Origin: Trichomonas tenax
Taxonomy: Eukaryota > Parabasalia > Trichomonadida > Trichomonadidae
Direction of reading: 5' to 3'
NCBI GenBank assembly: GCA_023091735.1
Contig: JALKBU010000666.1
Coordinates: 1 to 28,536 of the forward strand
DNA: 28,536 nt
Shown here: one piece after another, positions 1-10,700 of the stretch
How positions within the stretch are numbered: the stretch's first letter is position 1
How the letters are laid out: each line of letters opens with the position of its first letter
Program-made: the position numbers and the translations under genes
Notes under the pieces: model-generated
Database searches by the model: none
Told to the model about the DNA's origin: nothing
The model's input: only the letters and a program-made list of their open reading frames with translations

Positions 1-41
1 TTCAAGAACAATTAATTATGAATTTAATGATATATTAATAA

Positions 42-400
42 TTATGAGAATAAGTAATAATATGAAAATAATCTTGTAATGAAAAAGGTATCTGTGAAAA
101 AATAAAAAATAGAAAAAAAATAATAATGTATTAATATCAAAAGTGAAAATGTAATGTGTATTAAAAATTGAATCAATAAGTGGGTTCTTGTTAGGACCTG
201 GCTTGGCCACTCGAGGGCTTTGGAAGTCTCAGGTCGACCTCGCCATGCAGCCAATCATGCTTCTGTTGAATATGCATCTGGATGCATCTCTGCATGATCA
301 CCAGGTCATCCTTCACTATGAGGCCACAACTACTCACAATGAAGTCTTCTTTAGCTTCCAACATTGAGTTCAATCCATTTCAACCTATTGATACTTTTCC
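42..400 (-). pseudogene. GC-richer remnant, possibly the end of a Tc1-like transposase
   Basis: This stretch is visibly richer in G and C than the surrounding AT-rich DNA, which suggests a different origin. On the minus strand, one frame reads a short open stretch that includes the residues LEWPSQ near 205-225. That resembles the WPSQ/WPAQ-SPDLNP signature just before the last catalytic acid of Tc1/mariner transposases. The frame contains a stop upstream, and the continuation does not give a clean NPIENLW block, so any transposase here would be broken and truncated. The identity rests on six residues and is weak. The alternative is non-coding repeat DNA of unknown origin. A second open frame (minus, 191-373, 60 codons) has no recognisable motif. 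Confidence 0.25.
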
Positions 401-869
401 ATTTTTCCCGCGCAAACACGCCACTTTGCTTTATTTTGACATCTTGACTTTACATATCAAAAATAAGTTACATGTCAGAAAAGCACGTTGTTCTATTTTG
501 TCCCAGTCCCAGGTTATTAGTCGCCATACCTTTACTTAAAAGGAAGCGAATAAAATTGATTTATTTTGATGGAATTTGGCTTTCATCATCCAAGCATTGC
601 TTATTTTGCATTAAATTGGGAATTATATATAAAGTCCCACAACTTTAAAATATTAACCTATATATGAAAATATTGATGCTTGATTCTTTCTTTAAAAATT
701 TTGTCGAAAATTTTTATCATAAAAAATGATCATTCTCATGAATGCAGCGTTTGGCTGATTACTAATTCAATTTTTCTGAGAATGTGTCACAAATTAGCTC
801 GAAAAATATGCTCCTTTAGAGAGTGCATATCCATATATCAAAAGTGAGATGACAAAATCAAATTTTTAA
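401..869. other. Intergenic leader of the kinase gene
   Basis: This stretch is AT-rich with no credible coding frame, tRNA or repeat on either strand. It ends in the promoter of the kinase at 870. The sequence AAATCAAAT at 855-863 places the A of TCA 10 nt before the ATG, which is the distance expected for a trichomonad initiator and very short leader. It departs from the published T. vaginalis Inr consensus TCA(+1)Y(T/A) because an A follows. Confidence 0.4.
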
Positions 870-3155
870 ATGACTCGCAATTCACAGTTGATTTATTCTT
901 CCTTTAATATATTTGAGCACAAGAGACTTGGAAGCTTCTCATCTGTGAACAACGCGATTAACATCCAGGTGTTTTTCGTCCTAAAGTCGCAGAGATACTT
1001 TTTGGAGAAAACATTAAATGATTGTAAACAAATTTTATCGCAAATGGGAGAATATGATAACAAAGCTACAATAAATGGGATTATTCATTGGGTAGAAAAG
1101 TTGTTACATAGTAAATATGGAACATTATTCAACGATTCAAAAGCAGCATTAATCGAAATACGATCAATGATTCAAGAATCAATCTCAAAACAAGAAATTG
1201 AACTCCTCACTCAGGCGTTTAATATCGTTATATCAATAACTCGCGCATTCATAAAATTAGTTTCACGTGAAAAAGCAGAAAAATCGAACAACGACGATGA
1301 CAGGATCGAATACATCAACAAAAACTCTGTTATTGTGGAAGATGATTCCTGCATCATCTGTCGGATATGTAATGAGAAAGTTCCTATAAGTGTCATTGAA
1401 GATCACACTAACTCCTGCATACAAGCGTTCCAGTCTGAAGAGATTTTGTCTGAGAACGACCAAAAGCTTTTTGATTACTGTCAAAGGTTCTCTAACGAGC
1501 ATTTGGACGTTGATTGGCCTGGACAACAAACAAATGCATGCAATATATATCTCCCTCAGCTCAGATTCCTCTCATTAGTTGAAAATGCTTATCAAGTCGA
1601 AACATTTTCGATTGATGCAATTGAAGAGCTTGATAACATTGGCTCCGCGATCAATTATTTGGATATAGACATAAATAAAACTGAAGCCAAGAGATTGATC
1701 TTGAAAAAGATTGTAATTTGTTCAAAGATTGATCAAGCTCGTGATATATTAAGAACAACAAGAGTTTCAGGCAGCGGTGATGTTCCACACGCTCAAGCAT
1801 TAGTCAGTGATTTTGACTTATTGAAAAGAATTTCTTCAGGCGCATATGCACGTGTTTTCTTGGCCAAGAAGAGACTTACAGGTGATATATTCGCCATTAA
1901 GGTACTTCCTAAGAGCGGCTTAGTTCAAAAGAACCAATTAAAGAGAGTTCTCGCAGAAAAAGATATTTTGTTGCAATTCAATCATCCTTATGTAACAAAC
2001 TTCTTCTATTCGATCATTGGAACACGTAATCTCTATCTCGTCATGGAATACATTAGTGGTGGAGATTTGTTCTCATTACTCCAAAGATTCGGCTGTTTTG
2101 ATGAAGAAAGTGCCAGAATATACACATACCAGATCGTCAGAGCCCTTCAGTATCTTTATCAAAACGGTATCATTCACAGAGACTTGAAACCAGATAATAT
2201 TTTATTGACAAAAGAAGGATTCTTGAAACTTGCTGATTTTGGTCTTTCATACATAGGAATGAAGAATCGCGACATCAATTCTGACTCAATTGACTTCAGA
2301 ACAAAAGAAAATATAATTCAAGCAGATTCTCTCGTAGGAACACCTGACTACATATCTCCTGAGATTGTTCTCGGACAGCCACACAGCTTCACTACAGATT
2401 ATTGGTCCCTTGGCGTTATTGTTTACGAAATGTTGTCTGGAGTATTGCCATTTCACGCTGAAACAGAGCAGCACACGTTCCAAAGGATTGTTAAAGGCAT
2501 TTATCAGCCACTGACAGATGTTTCTGCGGCTGCTATGGACTTTGTTAAAGGTTTGTTGAATTCTAACCCAAGAAAGAGACTTGGAGCACACGGACCAGAT
2601 GAAATCCTTAAGCATCCATGGCTTGCTGATCTTGATGATGACAAAATCGTTCCTCCGTGGATTCCTGAAAATGAAGATCCAAACATGAATTTTGAAGAGA
2701 GAAGAATGACTGACGAAGACAAGCTCGTCATTCCTGACGATATCAACATGGACATTTATGATGGTCTCGGTGCAACAATAAGATCAAGAAATTATTTCAG
2801 CGAGTCACCGTCTAGTCATAGTGCCAGAGTGAGCAGCTTCATGTTAAACGATGAGATAGAGACCGATAGCATCGACACTGAAGATGAACTTGTTAATTTT
2901 CCGTCTGTCCATATCAGTCAACTCTCGCAGCAGAATAAGGAAGAGGCGAAGAAGTTAAACAGCTGCAAATCAACGCTGAGCTTCTCTTTGGGAACAAAGC
3001 AGCCAATTCAAATTGTTCCTCAGTTTCTCAGTCTAAACGCGTCCTATTCCTTTAGTGGAAAGCGCCGAAGACTGAGAAACAGAGCATTCTCGGATATTGG
3101 GTCACTCGATGATTCAAATATTATCAGAGCAATCCCAACGAGTCCGAAAGAATAA
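870..3155 (+). CDS. AGC-family protein kinase, MAST/IREH-like
   Basis: A 761-residue serine/threonine kinase. The kinase domain spans about residues 313-582. It has an S-x-G-A-Y-x-x-V loop in place of GxGxxG (also seen in MAST kinases), the catalytic lysine in FAIKVL (about 343), HRDLKPDN (about 434), DFG (about 455) and a GTPDYISPE activation segment. A long insert lies between DFG and GTPDY, as in MAST/IREH/Rim15-type kinases. Residues 161-183 carry a small Cys/His zinc-finger-like motif (C164-x2-C167-x11-H179-x3-C183), the arrangement seen N-terminal to the kinase domain in plant IREH kinases. The tail (about 590-761) is Ser/Thr- and acid-rich, with no clear AGC hydrophobic motif. It has no signal peptide or membrane segment, so it is probably a cytosolic signalling kinase with unknown substrates. 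The ATG at 870 lies 10 nt after a TCA motif, and the stop is in a TAAA context. Confidence 0.93.
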   Translation: MTRNSQLIYSSFNIFEHKRLGSFSSVNNAINIQVFFVLKSQRYFLEKTLNDCKQILSQMGEYDNKATINGIIHWVEKLLHSKYGTLFNDSKAALIEIRSMIQESISKQEIELLTQAFNIVISITRAFIKLVSREKAEKSNNDDDRIEYINKNSVIVEDDSCIICRICNEKVPISVIEDHTNSCIQAFQSEEILSENDQKLFDYCQRFSNEHLDVDWPGQQTNACNIYLPQLRFLSLVENAYQVETFSIDAIEELDNIGSAINYLDIDINKTEAKRLILKKIVICSKIDQARDILRTTRVSGSGDVPHAQALVSDFDLLKRISSGAYARVFLAKKRLTGDIFAIKVLPKSGLVQKNQLKRVLAEKDILLQFNHPYVTNFFYSIIGTRNLYLVMEYISGGDLFSLLQRFGCFDEESARIYTYQIVRALQYLYQNGIIHRDLKPDNILLTKEGFLKLADFGLSYIGMKNRDINSDSIDFRTKENIIQADSLVGTPDYISPEIVLGQPHSFTTDYWSLGVIVYEMLSGVLPFHAETEQHTFQRIVKGIYQPLTDVSAAAMDFVKGLLNSNPRKRLGAHGPDEILKHPWLADLDDDKIVPPWIPENEDPNMNFEERRMTDEDKLVIPDDINMDIYDGLGATIRSRNYFSESPSSHSARVSSFMLNDEIETDSIDTEDELVNFPSVHISQLSQQNKEEAKKLNSCKSTLSFSLGTKQPIQIVPQFLSLNASYSFSGKRRRLRNRAFSDIGSLDDSNIIRAIPTSPKE

Positions 3156-3659
3156 ATTGTTGTGTAATTTTGCGTTAACTATCTATATTTATAGTATACG
3201 AGGATCAAACTGAATCATATCAAAATTATAAAATGTAAAATTTGTAAATTTTGTGAAAATTGAACACCGATAATATGCCGAGCCTAAATTTATTAACTTG
3301 CATTTACACAAATTATTGAATAAGGATGCTAAAATGGTCACTTTTTGCATAAAAAAACACACTTTTGCAGCTCCTCGCGCCTCGCAAAACTTAATAATCA
3401 TGATTTCAGTAAGGTTAAATAACCCTATTAGATAAAACATAACCTTAATCTAATGATTTGCAATTATTAGAATAAAGCTTTTCGACAGAGTTTCAACGAT
3501 ATTTGGAATTCGTATTTTCCAACAAGCAGAGTCTTTTCGTTATCGAACAGCAACACAACAGTCACTCCAAACCCTAATTCTTTCATAGTTAATGCGAATT
3601 TAATATTAAAATATCGAATGGCGCGATTTATATTTATACAAATGATACTCCATTAAGAC
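3156..3659. other. Intergenic, no gene seen
   Basis: This is AT-rich spacer after the kinase stop. The stop codon plus the next base gives TAAA, which matches the trichomonad polyadenylation signal type. A short GC-rich patch (about 3368-3387, containing CGCGCC) stands out but is not explained. The short minus-strand frames here lack any family signature and I do not call them genes. Confidence 0.4.
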
Positions 3660-4190
3660 TACTACTAAGCCATTCTTTTTCGTTAGAATGCAGCTCCCAA
3701 CGAATAAGTTCAAGTGGAGGATTTTGTAGTTTTTTCACTCCTGGCGAAGCAGCTGATGAAAATTCATGTATAATCGCTAATTCAAATGGAAATGTTGATT
3801 TTACAGGTTAAAGTATTTCTGTAGCTTGCAAGAAATTTACTTTAATCGAATCTTCAATTTCTCATCTTTCGTTAAAAACAAAGCATATTCAATTGTTTGG
3901 GGAAGATCTGTAATCGAAAATAACCAATATATCGATTCATTTGCATTTATTAGTGATTGCTCTTTAATTGATAATAATGTAATCACTAATTTTTATAATG
4001 AGAACACTTCTATAAATTAATTCTGATAATGTTGGAAGTTCCATTTAAATTAAATTGCAATGAATTTGAAACACTTAAATTATTCTTTGATTCAGCTGTT
4101 GCAAATTATTGTTTTTCTTATATAAGATTAATATTACCAATATCTGTTATATTGTTCATATAAAGTTTATTTAACACAAACAAATAGATT
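3660..4190 (+). pseudogene. Broken remnant of an Asn/Ser-rich surface protein
   Basis: Two overlapping plus-strand frames together read like one protein of the trichomonad beta-helix/surface type. Frame one (about 3690-3810) contains SSSGGFCSFF and NGNVDFTG before a TAA. The other frame (3826-4020) continues with KAYSIVWGRSVIENNQ and then a run of short Asn/Ile-rich strand-like segments before a stop. The lack of an ATG at the front, a frame change around 3810-3826 and a stop at 4018-4020 mark it as decayed. It faces the intact beta-helix gene at 4193-6325 tail to tail and may be an old relative of that class, though I see no extended similarity between the two. The exact family is uncertain. 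Confidence 0.5.
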
Positions 4191-4192
4191 TT

Positions 4193-6325
4193 TTAAAGCT
4201 TATGCGTTGACTTTCCAAATGTTCTGCGAACGAAAACTGAAATTTTTCTCAATCCAACTTTCCTTAAATAGAAGAGAGCAATTAGAATTATAATGAATGG
4301 AAGTATTACTAAGAATAATACAGAATATGTTCTATTTGATTTATTGTAATTACTGAGATCAATGTTATTGTAAATATTGGCATTTGGCGTTTCAAATGCA
4401 ACAACAGAATCCGTTGATGATGATTTTTGCTCGATTTGAGTTACGATCCATTGATCCTCTGATGGATCTTTGCATCGTGATTTGCATCCAAACTTTGCAT
4501 TTTTATGAGTGATGTTTGTATTGAAGACTAAAGATGTTTCAAAGTTATCGTCAACTTCTATATTTTGCAAATTAATTGTTGAATCATGATCAAAGATGAA
4601 AGATGCTGATTTAGCTGTATTCATTCTCAAGTTGCTATTGGAAACAGTCAGTTCAGTATTTTGATTGGAATAAATTACACCTCCTTCTTTTCCTCCATTG
4701 TTCGACACAAACAAACATTTGTCGAAGAAAGCTTTGCATTGAAGAAGATAAGAAACTCCACCGCCAGCAACACCGATGTTATTATGAAACACATCATCTT
4801 GCATTTTAATTGTTGAGTTTTCACCGCTTATTGAGCTTCCAAATAATCCTTGATTGCCTTTAAATGTTGAGTTAACAATTACAGATTCAGAATTAATGAA
4901 GTAAATTGATCCGTCAGCAGCGGTGTTTTCTATAAATGTATTATTCTTCATTTTAACATGCTTCGAGTCACTTATCAATACAATTGGCTGTGGATTATTT
5001 GATTCTGGATCTGGAATGACATAATTTATGTTGAATGTTGAATTATCGAATTGTAAAATCGAACAATTATGAATTTGCATCGGGAATAAATCATTCGTAT
5101 CGAAGTTCATTTGATTGATTTGGATATTGGTTGAATTCGCAATGAATATTGATGGTGTCGTGAACACATTTGATGAAACAAACGTGATATCAAAATATGA
5201 AAAATAAATTTGTGACGAATTATTAATGAAACAAATAATTCCTTCAGGAATTTTTGTTTGATATATTTTGATATATTTCATGATTCCTGTTCCTCCAATG
5301 TGATTGACTGCTGATGATTTAAGTTCTGAATTTAAGATTTCAAGATTTAATATTTCAGATAAACAAATACCAGTCAAATCAATAAAATTAACAATACTAT
5401 TTAAGTTTGAGTCCTTTATTTGCATGCCTGAAATGTTAAGATTTGATTTTTCAACGAAAATTAATTTATTTGTCGACGAATGATAATCTAATTTAGTTTT
5501 AATTAAAGTAATTGTAGAACTCTCTGTGGAATACATAATTGCAGCATTACTTTTGTTGAACTCAATATTAGAAACCAAAATGTCTGAATTTGTGTTATTT
5601 ATGATAGTATTGATTGTATTTGATGTGAAATTAGCTTCACTTATTGTCGCTGTTCTGCATGAATCGAAGTAGAAGAGATTTTGATTGCATTTAAGCTGAT
5701 TAATTGAAAAGTCAAATATATTTACGCGAGAATCATAGAAAGTGAAGTAATTTTGTTCAACAACGTCATTAAATCGAGAAATAATAATGGTTTCTTCGAG
5801 GATTATTTGACTATTGTTTGATTTGAAAAAATCAAAATTCGATATTTTGTTATTTGAAAATGTTGTTTTGGAAAAGTAAACATTTGATCGTTCAAATGAG
5901 AACATATTACTCGTTTTAATATCATTTTGCTTGAAATGGCAGTTTATTAAGTAAACCTTAGAATCTGTTGCATTAATTATCGGAATCTTGAAAGAGTCGA
6001 ATATAAATCCGGATATTTCGAGGTTTGAATGATTTAATTTAAAGGCGGAAGTTTTTCTGATTTTATTTGAGAAAATTAAAACAGTTGAGGAACCAATAAA
6101 CGAAATGTTTTTATCAGAAACTGCTTCCATGAGATTTAATAACGATTCTACTGAATTATCTCTAATATTTCTATCGTTTATAAAAATATTATCTCCATTT
6201 TCAACAATTTTCGATATATTTTCGATAATACATCCACTTTTTGTGAAGCAGTTTTCTTTTGGCTTTAAATCAAAGCTCAAATACAATTTTCTCGAATATG
6301 AGAAAAATAGAAGAATGGAAAACAT
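4193..6325 (-). CDS. Beta-helix type I membrane surface protein (Pmp-like)
   Basis: A 710-residue protein very rich in Asn, Ser and Ile. It has a short hydrophobic N-terminus (MFSILLFFSYS) as a possible signal peptide. A long body is built of short strand-turn units such as N-x-T/S-x-I and NNTFxEN, typical of right-handed parallel beta-helix proteins. The region about 480-560 resembles polymorphic-membrane-protein repeats (GSIYFINSES, GGGVSYLLQCKAFFDKCLF, GGVIYSNQN). A single strong transmembrane segment lies near residues 667-688 (SVLFLVILPFIIILIALFYL), followed by a short basic cytoplasmic tail. Many N-glycosylation sequons are present. These features suggest a plasma-membrane protein with an extracellular adhesin-like body; the ligand is unknown. 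The ATG at 6325 follows an ATCAAA motif with the A 8 nt upstream, and the stop is in TAAA context. The frame is intact. Confidence 0.8.
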   Translation of the reverse strand: MFSILLFFSYSRKLYLSFDLKPKENCFTKSGCIIENISKIVENGDNIFINDRNIRDNSVESLLNLMEAVSDKNISFIGSSTVLIFSNKIRKTSAFKLNHSNLEISGFIFDSFKIPIINATDSKVYLINCHFKQNDIKTSNMFSFERSNVYFSKTTFSNNKISNFDFFKSNNSQIILEETIIISRFNDVVEQNYFTFYDSRVNIFDFSINQLKCNQNLFYFDSCRTATISEANFTSNTINTIINNTNSDILVSNIEFNKSNAAIMYSTESSTITLIKTKLDYHSSTNKLIFVEKSNLNISGMQIKDSNLNSIVNFIDLTGICLSEILNLEILNSELKSSAVNHIGGTGIMKYIKIYQTKIPEGIICFINNSSQIYFSYFDITFVSSNVFTTPSIFIANSTNIQINQMNFDTNDLFPMQIHNCSILQFDNSTFNINYVIPDPESNNPQPIVLISDSKHVKMKNNTFIENTAADGSIYFINSESVIVNSTFKGNQGLFGSSISGENSTIKMQDDVFHNNIGVAGGGVSYLLQCKAFFDKCLFVSNNGGKEGGVIYSNQNTELTVSNSNLRMNTAKSASFIFDHDSTINLQNIEVDDNFETSLVFNTNITHKNAKFGCKSRCKDPSEDQWIVTQIEQKSSSTDSVVAFETPNANIYNNIDLSNYNKSNRTYSVLFLVILPFIIILIALFYLRKVGLRKISVFVRRTFGKSTHKL

Positions 6326-6705
6326 TTTTTTTTGATTTCACTCTTTCCCCTTTTGATATCAATACAAAGATTTACTGCATGCAGTGATTTGCCATCAATT
6401 TACCATTTATCACATTTAAATAACATAAAACTCATTTCAATTTTTGCTCAGGTAAAAGATTCAGATGAGGTTCTGCAATTGCTTCACAGCAATGCTACCA
6501 TGTCCAAAGAATAATACTTTTGATTATAGAACTGATACAAACTAATCATATCTTGCAATTGACTAAGATCGGAATCAATATTCATGTGTTATAAATAAGC
6601 GATGCTAAACATAACATCGATAATATAATCATCTTTTACTATTGGTGTGACTATTCTAGTTGCAGTATCGATGTCCAAGAAAATGCAGGACTCAATTGAG
6701 TTTTT
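6326..6705. other. Divergent intergenic region
   Basis: This lies between the beta-helix gene (leftward) and the inverted-duplicate surface copy (rightward). It contains a perfect 12-bp palindrome, ACTGCATGCAGT, at 6374-6385, about 50 bp upstream of the beta-helix ATG. That could be a regulator site, but no protein is known for it. The short frames at 6332-6514 and 6647-6829 have no coding character. Confidence 0.35.
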
Positions 6706-7719
6706 AAAAAGTGACATTTTATGTTTCGTTAAGGTTAATGCGTTTTTCTCTGCATTGTGCATTCATCTTGGAGTGATTTCTACGATGAAAACGAAGTATA
6801 CACTAAGTCCGACCAATGCGGTCGAATAACAGGATCGATATATAGTTATTACGTTAATTCATGCAAATTTTTTCAAATCGAAAACTGTGCTATTAATTTT
6901 AGTTTAACAACAACAGATACATGTTTGCTTACAGAAAATAGTTTATTTACTGAATGTAGTAATTCAGGAGATGGAGGATCTCTTTATTTCTCTTCTTCTG
7001 GTCAATGTGTTCAAAATAAAATATGCGGTGATAAATCTAAAATAAAATTAAACAATAAATATGGCGCTTATTGTTATGTTGGAGTTTCTTTTCAATCGCC
7101 ATTTCAAAACAAAGTCATATCATCATCTATTATTTCATCAGGCAATGAAAATGGTGTTGGGTGGTGTAGCATTCGTTTAGATAATGGCAAAATAAACATA
7201 TCTTCAACAAATACATCTTCAACTAATGTTAAAACACACTGCCTTAATTATCTCAATAATATCAGCTCTAATTCCATTATAAAAAACTCAATGTATGTCA
7301 ATAATAAACAGAATGATGATGGGAATATTAATTATTTTTCTGGAAGTCCAAGTTTAGAAATTGATTCATGTAATTATATAAACAATACACGAGGATATGC
7401 ATTTTTCGCATGCACTTTATTCGTTAATATCAGGAACTGCAACTTTTTATTAAACAAACAATATTCATTACTATTTTACTCTAATAATAAAAACATAACT
7501 GTTGATCATTGTTATTATGATGAATTAAAAAGAACATCAGGAACAGTTGTCATCCAAAATTCAATTGATAAACCAACAGAAGGATTAGAATCTCTTCTCA
7601 CAACATATTTCTGCATTGTATATCAACAATACCGAAACAATAAAAACAAAACTCAAATCATTTCATTTTACTCATTGAAAGCATTTTTCTTTTTCACCAT
7701 GCCATTATTACCATCGTAA
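6706..7719 (+). pseudogene. Asn-rich surface family protein, copy 1, no usable ATG
   Basis: An uninterrupted frame from about 6739 to a TAA at 7717-7719 encodes a Cys-, Asn- and Ser-rich protein. It contains TKSDQCGRITGS, TECSNSGDGGSLYFSSSGQC and many N-x-S/T sites, giving a beta-helix-like pattern. A near-identical paralogue lies inverted at 13471-14483. The conserved part starts immediately after an in-frame TAA (6736-6738). The only start-like codon near it is GTG at 6757, and the first in-frame ATG is far inside (about 7290). It therefore lacks an ordinary eukaryotic start and any clear signal peptide. The C-terminus ends hydrophobic (KAFFFFTMPLLPS). It could be a pseudogene with a lost 5' end, or a gene with an unrecognised upstream exon. 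It converges on the UBR gene, 39 bp apart at the 3' ends. Confidence 0.6.
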
Positions 7720-7758
7720 TAAATTTTTAAAGAATTCATGACACAAAAATATATTTAA

Positions 7759-10700
7759 TTACAACAAGCCAGCCTCTCTTTGGATTGCAATTTGTTGTTG
7801 AACAATCTCTTCAAGAGTGACTGGATCACGATTTTCAACAAACCTTCTGAGTTCACCACTCAACATTTGAGAGATAAGACGATTGCAGAGAGTTTCATCA
7901 AGATGGAGAATTGAACCACGTTGCAGTCCGACATCAGAATCCCCGAAATTGTCAACATAAATACTTTCGCATTTGTATCTGATTGGGAAATTAATATCAA
8001 TTGCGTCAACGCCTGATGCAAGAGGACCAGTTATATAAAGAATTGGTGCAGCAGATCCACATGTACAAGAAACAATATGAGAATGAAGACTCTCCAATCC
8101 TTTCACTTGTCCAGCAATAGATTTTCCTGACTGAACATTGAAAGTGAATTTTCCGCAAACTAAGCATCTGCAAACAGAGATATCAGATCTGCACAAAGCT
8201 TTCATCAAGTCCTTATTCTTTGATGTAAAGAACTCAGTGAAGTTCTCAGGAAGATGAGGATAAGCAAACTTTTTGCAAGGCGATGACATTGAGGCAACAA
8301 CTAAGTTGTCATTCGTTTCTACCGATGAAGGATCAGTTAAATTAGGAATATTGATAAACTCTTCAAAAGTTGGGAATTTGATGTCATTATTTTCATCAAT
8401 TAATGTTAACAACAAATGACTTCTTCTGATGAATGTCATTAAACAGTCTTCGACATTCATTTTGTTGTAAACAATAACAATTTGATTCCACATCGTGTGT
8501 AAAATCTTATCAAAGTTTTCTTTAATTTGTTCAAACTTCGTGTTAAACAGAGAATATCCAAATTGAATGAAAACATCATCAAAAACAACAGGAGAATCCG
8601 AAGATAAGCATGCTGCCTTAATGAGATTTGAGAATAGTTTTCTTACTGTTGGCTTTGCAATATATGATTCATCATTACGAAGCAAAATCTCGTATAAACA
8701 AATATTCTGGAGAACACTTTGTCTGAATGAAACATCAGGAGCTATTGATTTGATTGATGATTCAAATTTGGTAACACGTTTCTTATCTTCTTCAATATTT
8801 TCAAATGTGATAATTGGAAGATAACAATCAGCAAGAGCGCGATCAAGAGGACAGCTGACTTCTTTCTTTGGTGCAAATATTCTCAAATCTTCAGGAAGTT
8901 CATCATTTTCATCATGTGGGAAGCAACATTCATGGCAAATATGTCCGCAAGTTCTTATTTGAACAAATGGTGGGAATCTTGGTAAATCAATTGTTGAAAT
9001 TGCATTTTCGCATACGGTTAAAAGATTTGTCTTGAAGCAAGTTACCAATAAACCACTCTGTGAGAATCCTCGAATTGGAAATGTGCAAAAAGCACAATTA
9101 ACTTCTTTATCTTGGTTCTCTTTGGCACTTTCTTTTTCTTCATCGCTTGAATACGATTCTTCATCATTAATATCAGGCATCAACATTCCAATGACATCTT
9201 TCATTGTTGGCTTTGAAATCTGAGTTTTATCTTCTTCCGTTTCGACTTTAAATTCAGGATTTTCGCTGCAAAATCTGGAAATCAAAGACGTTCCAATCTT
9301 GTTTTTGATTCCCAATTCAATGATGCTTTTGATGATGACTGTATACTTCTCTTTGTTGTCCGTGAATTTGAATATTATTCTAAACATATGAATCAATGAA
9401 TATAATAAAGCAAAAGTAAACCTTCTGTTATCTCTTTCACAATCTTTGATAATTAATTGGACCAAAAGCAACATTTCATCAGTTAGCAAGAATGAAGCTT
9501 CGATATTTTCTGGAATTTGAGCTAAATTGCTCTGATTTCTTGATATATATATTTGGAATGATGAATAAGTGAAAAATGGTGAAAATACAGGAAATTCAAC
9601 AGAATTCTTGAGCTTGAGAACACTTCCACTGATCAATCTTTCGACATTTGCAACTTCATTAATTATATCATCAAAGTTAGCTTTGACATCGAACTTAATT
9701 TTCATGTCATCAAGAAGTTGTCTGTTTTTGCATCCTGATTCAATGAAGCAAATAAGCATGTTAACTAAATAATCATGCTCTGGGATGTATTGATCAGAGT
9801 ATGATTTATAACAAGCGATGACAATGAAGTTTCTAATCAAATTTGCTATCAATAAAGAAAGTTCTTCGATATCGTTTTCATCCGTTAAGAAATGCTTCAA
9901 TCCAAATGATTCTGCCATAGTGCAAACAAATAATCCAGGATTATTTTCACAAAGCTGCAAAGAAGTGAATAATGAACTAAAAACCCGTGGCATGCATTGA
10001 ATAATATTTGCGACAATTTGAACATCAGAAGTATTCTTAATAAACAATTTACAAGATGCTGCGTATACTCCTCCAATTCTTGCACATGTTAATGCAACAA
10101 TAGATGAAATTTCATCATCTGTTACACCAGAATCAATCAAAAGTGTGTAAGGCGAATAATTATTGGCTGCACAATATTTCCATAAGCTGGATAATAAAAT
10201 ATCATAAGTTGGATAAAAGAAAGAAAATTCATCAAGTAAAGGATCAATGTAATAGACATCTTGACCGAGTGATGTGCTTCTTTTTTCTGTTTTCTCTTCG
10301 CAATGTTTTGCAAAGACATTGAATATTTGATAAACTGATTGCAATGTTTTTTCACGCTCCTCATTATTTGTGTCTTTCGAATGAATCTGTGATAATTTTC
10401 TTGCGACAATATGAATGAAGTCACTGAAATTATACTCGAAATTAAATGACAATAAATTGTATTCATTGTCATAAGGTTCTTTTTCATCAGTTTTCCTTTT
10501 CAATACAGGAACTTTGTTGGCATTGGAAACAATGCCAACAATTGATGTTGCTGTTTCTTGTGGATTATTAATGAAAGATTTCCTAACAAACTCATCATTC
10601 TTCAAAATTTGTAATGGAATTTCATAAAAGCATCCAATCGCTTCATCGCAAAGAAATCCTTGTTTAAATCTCTTTGGATCGCCAATAATATAATTATCTA

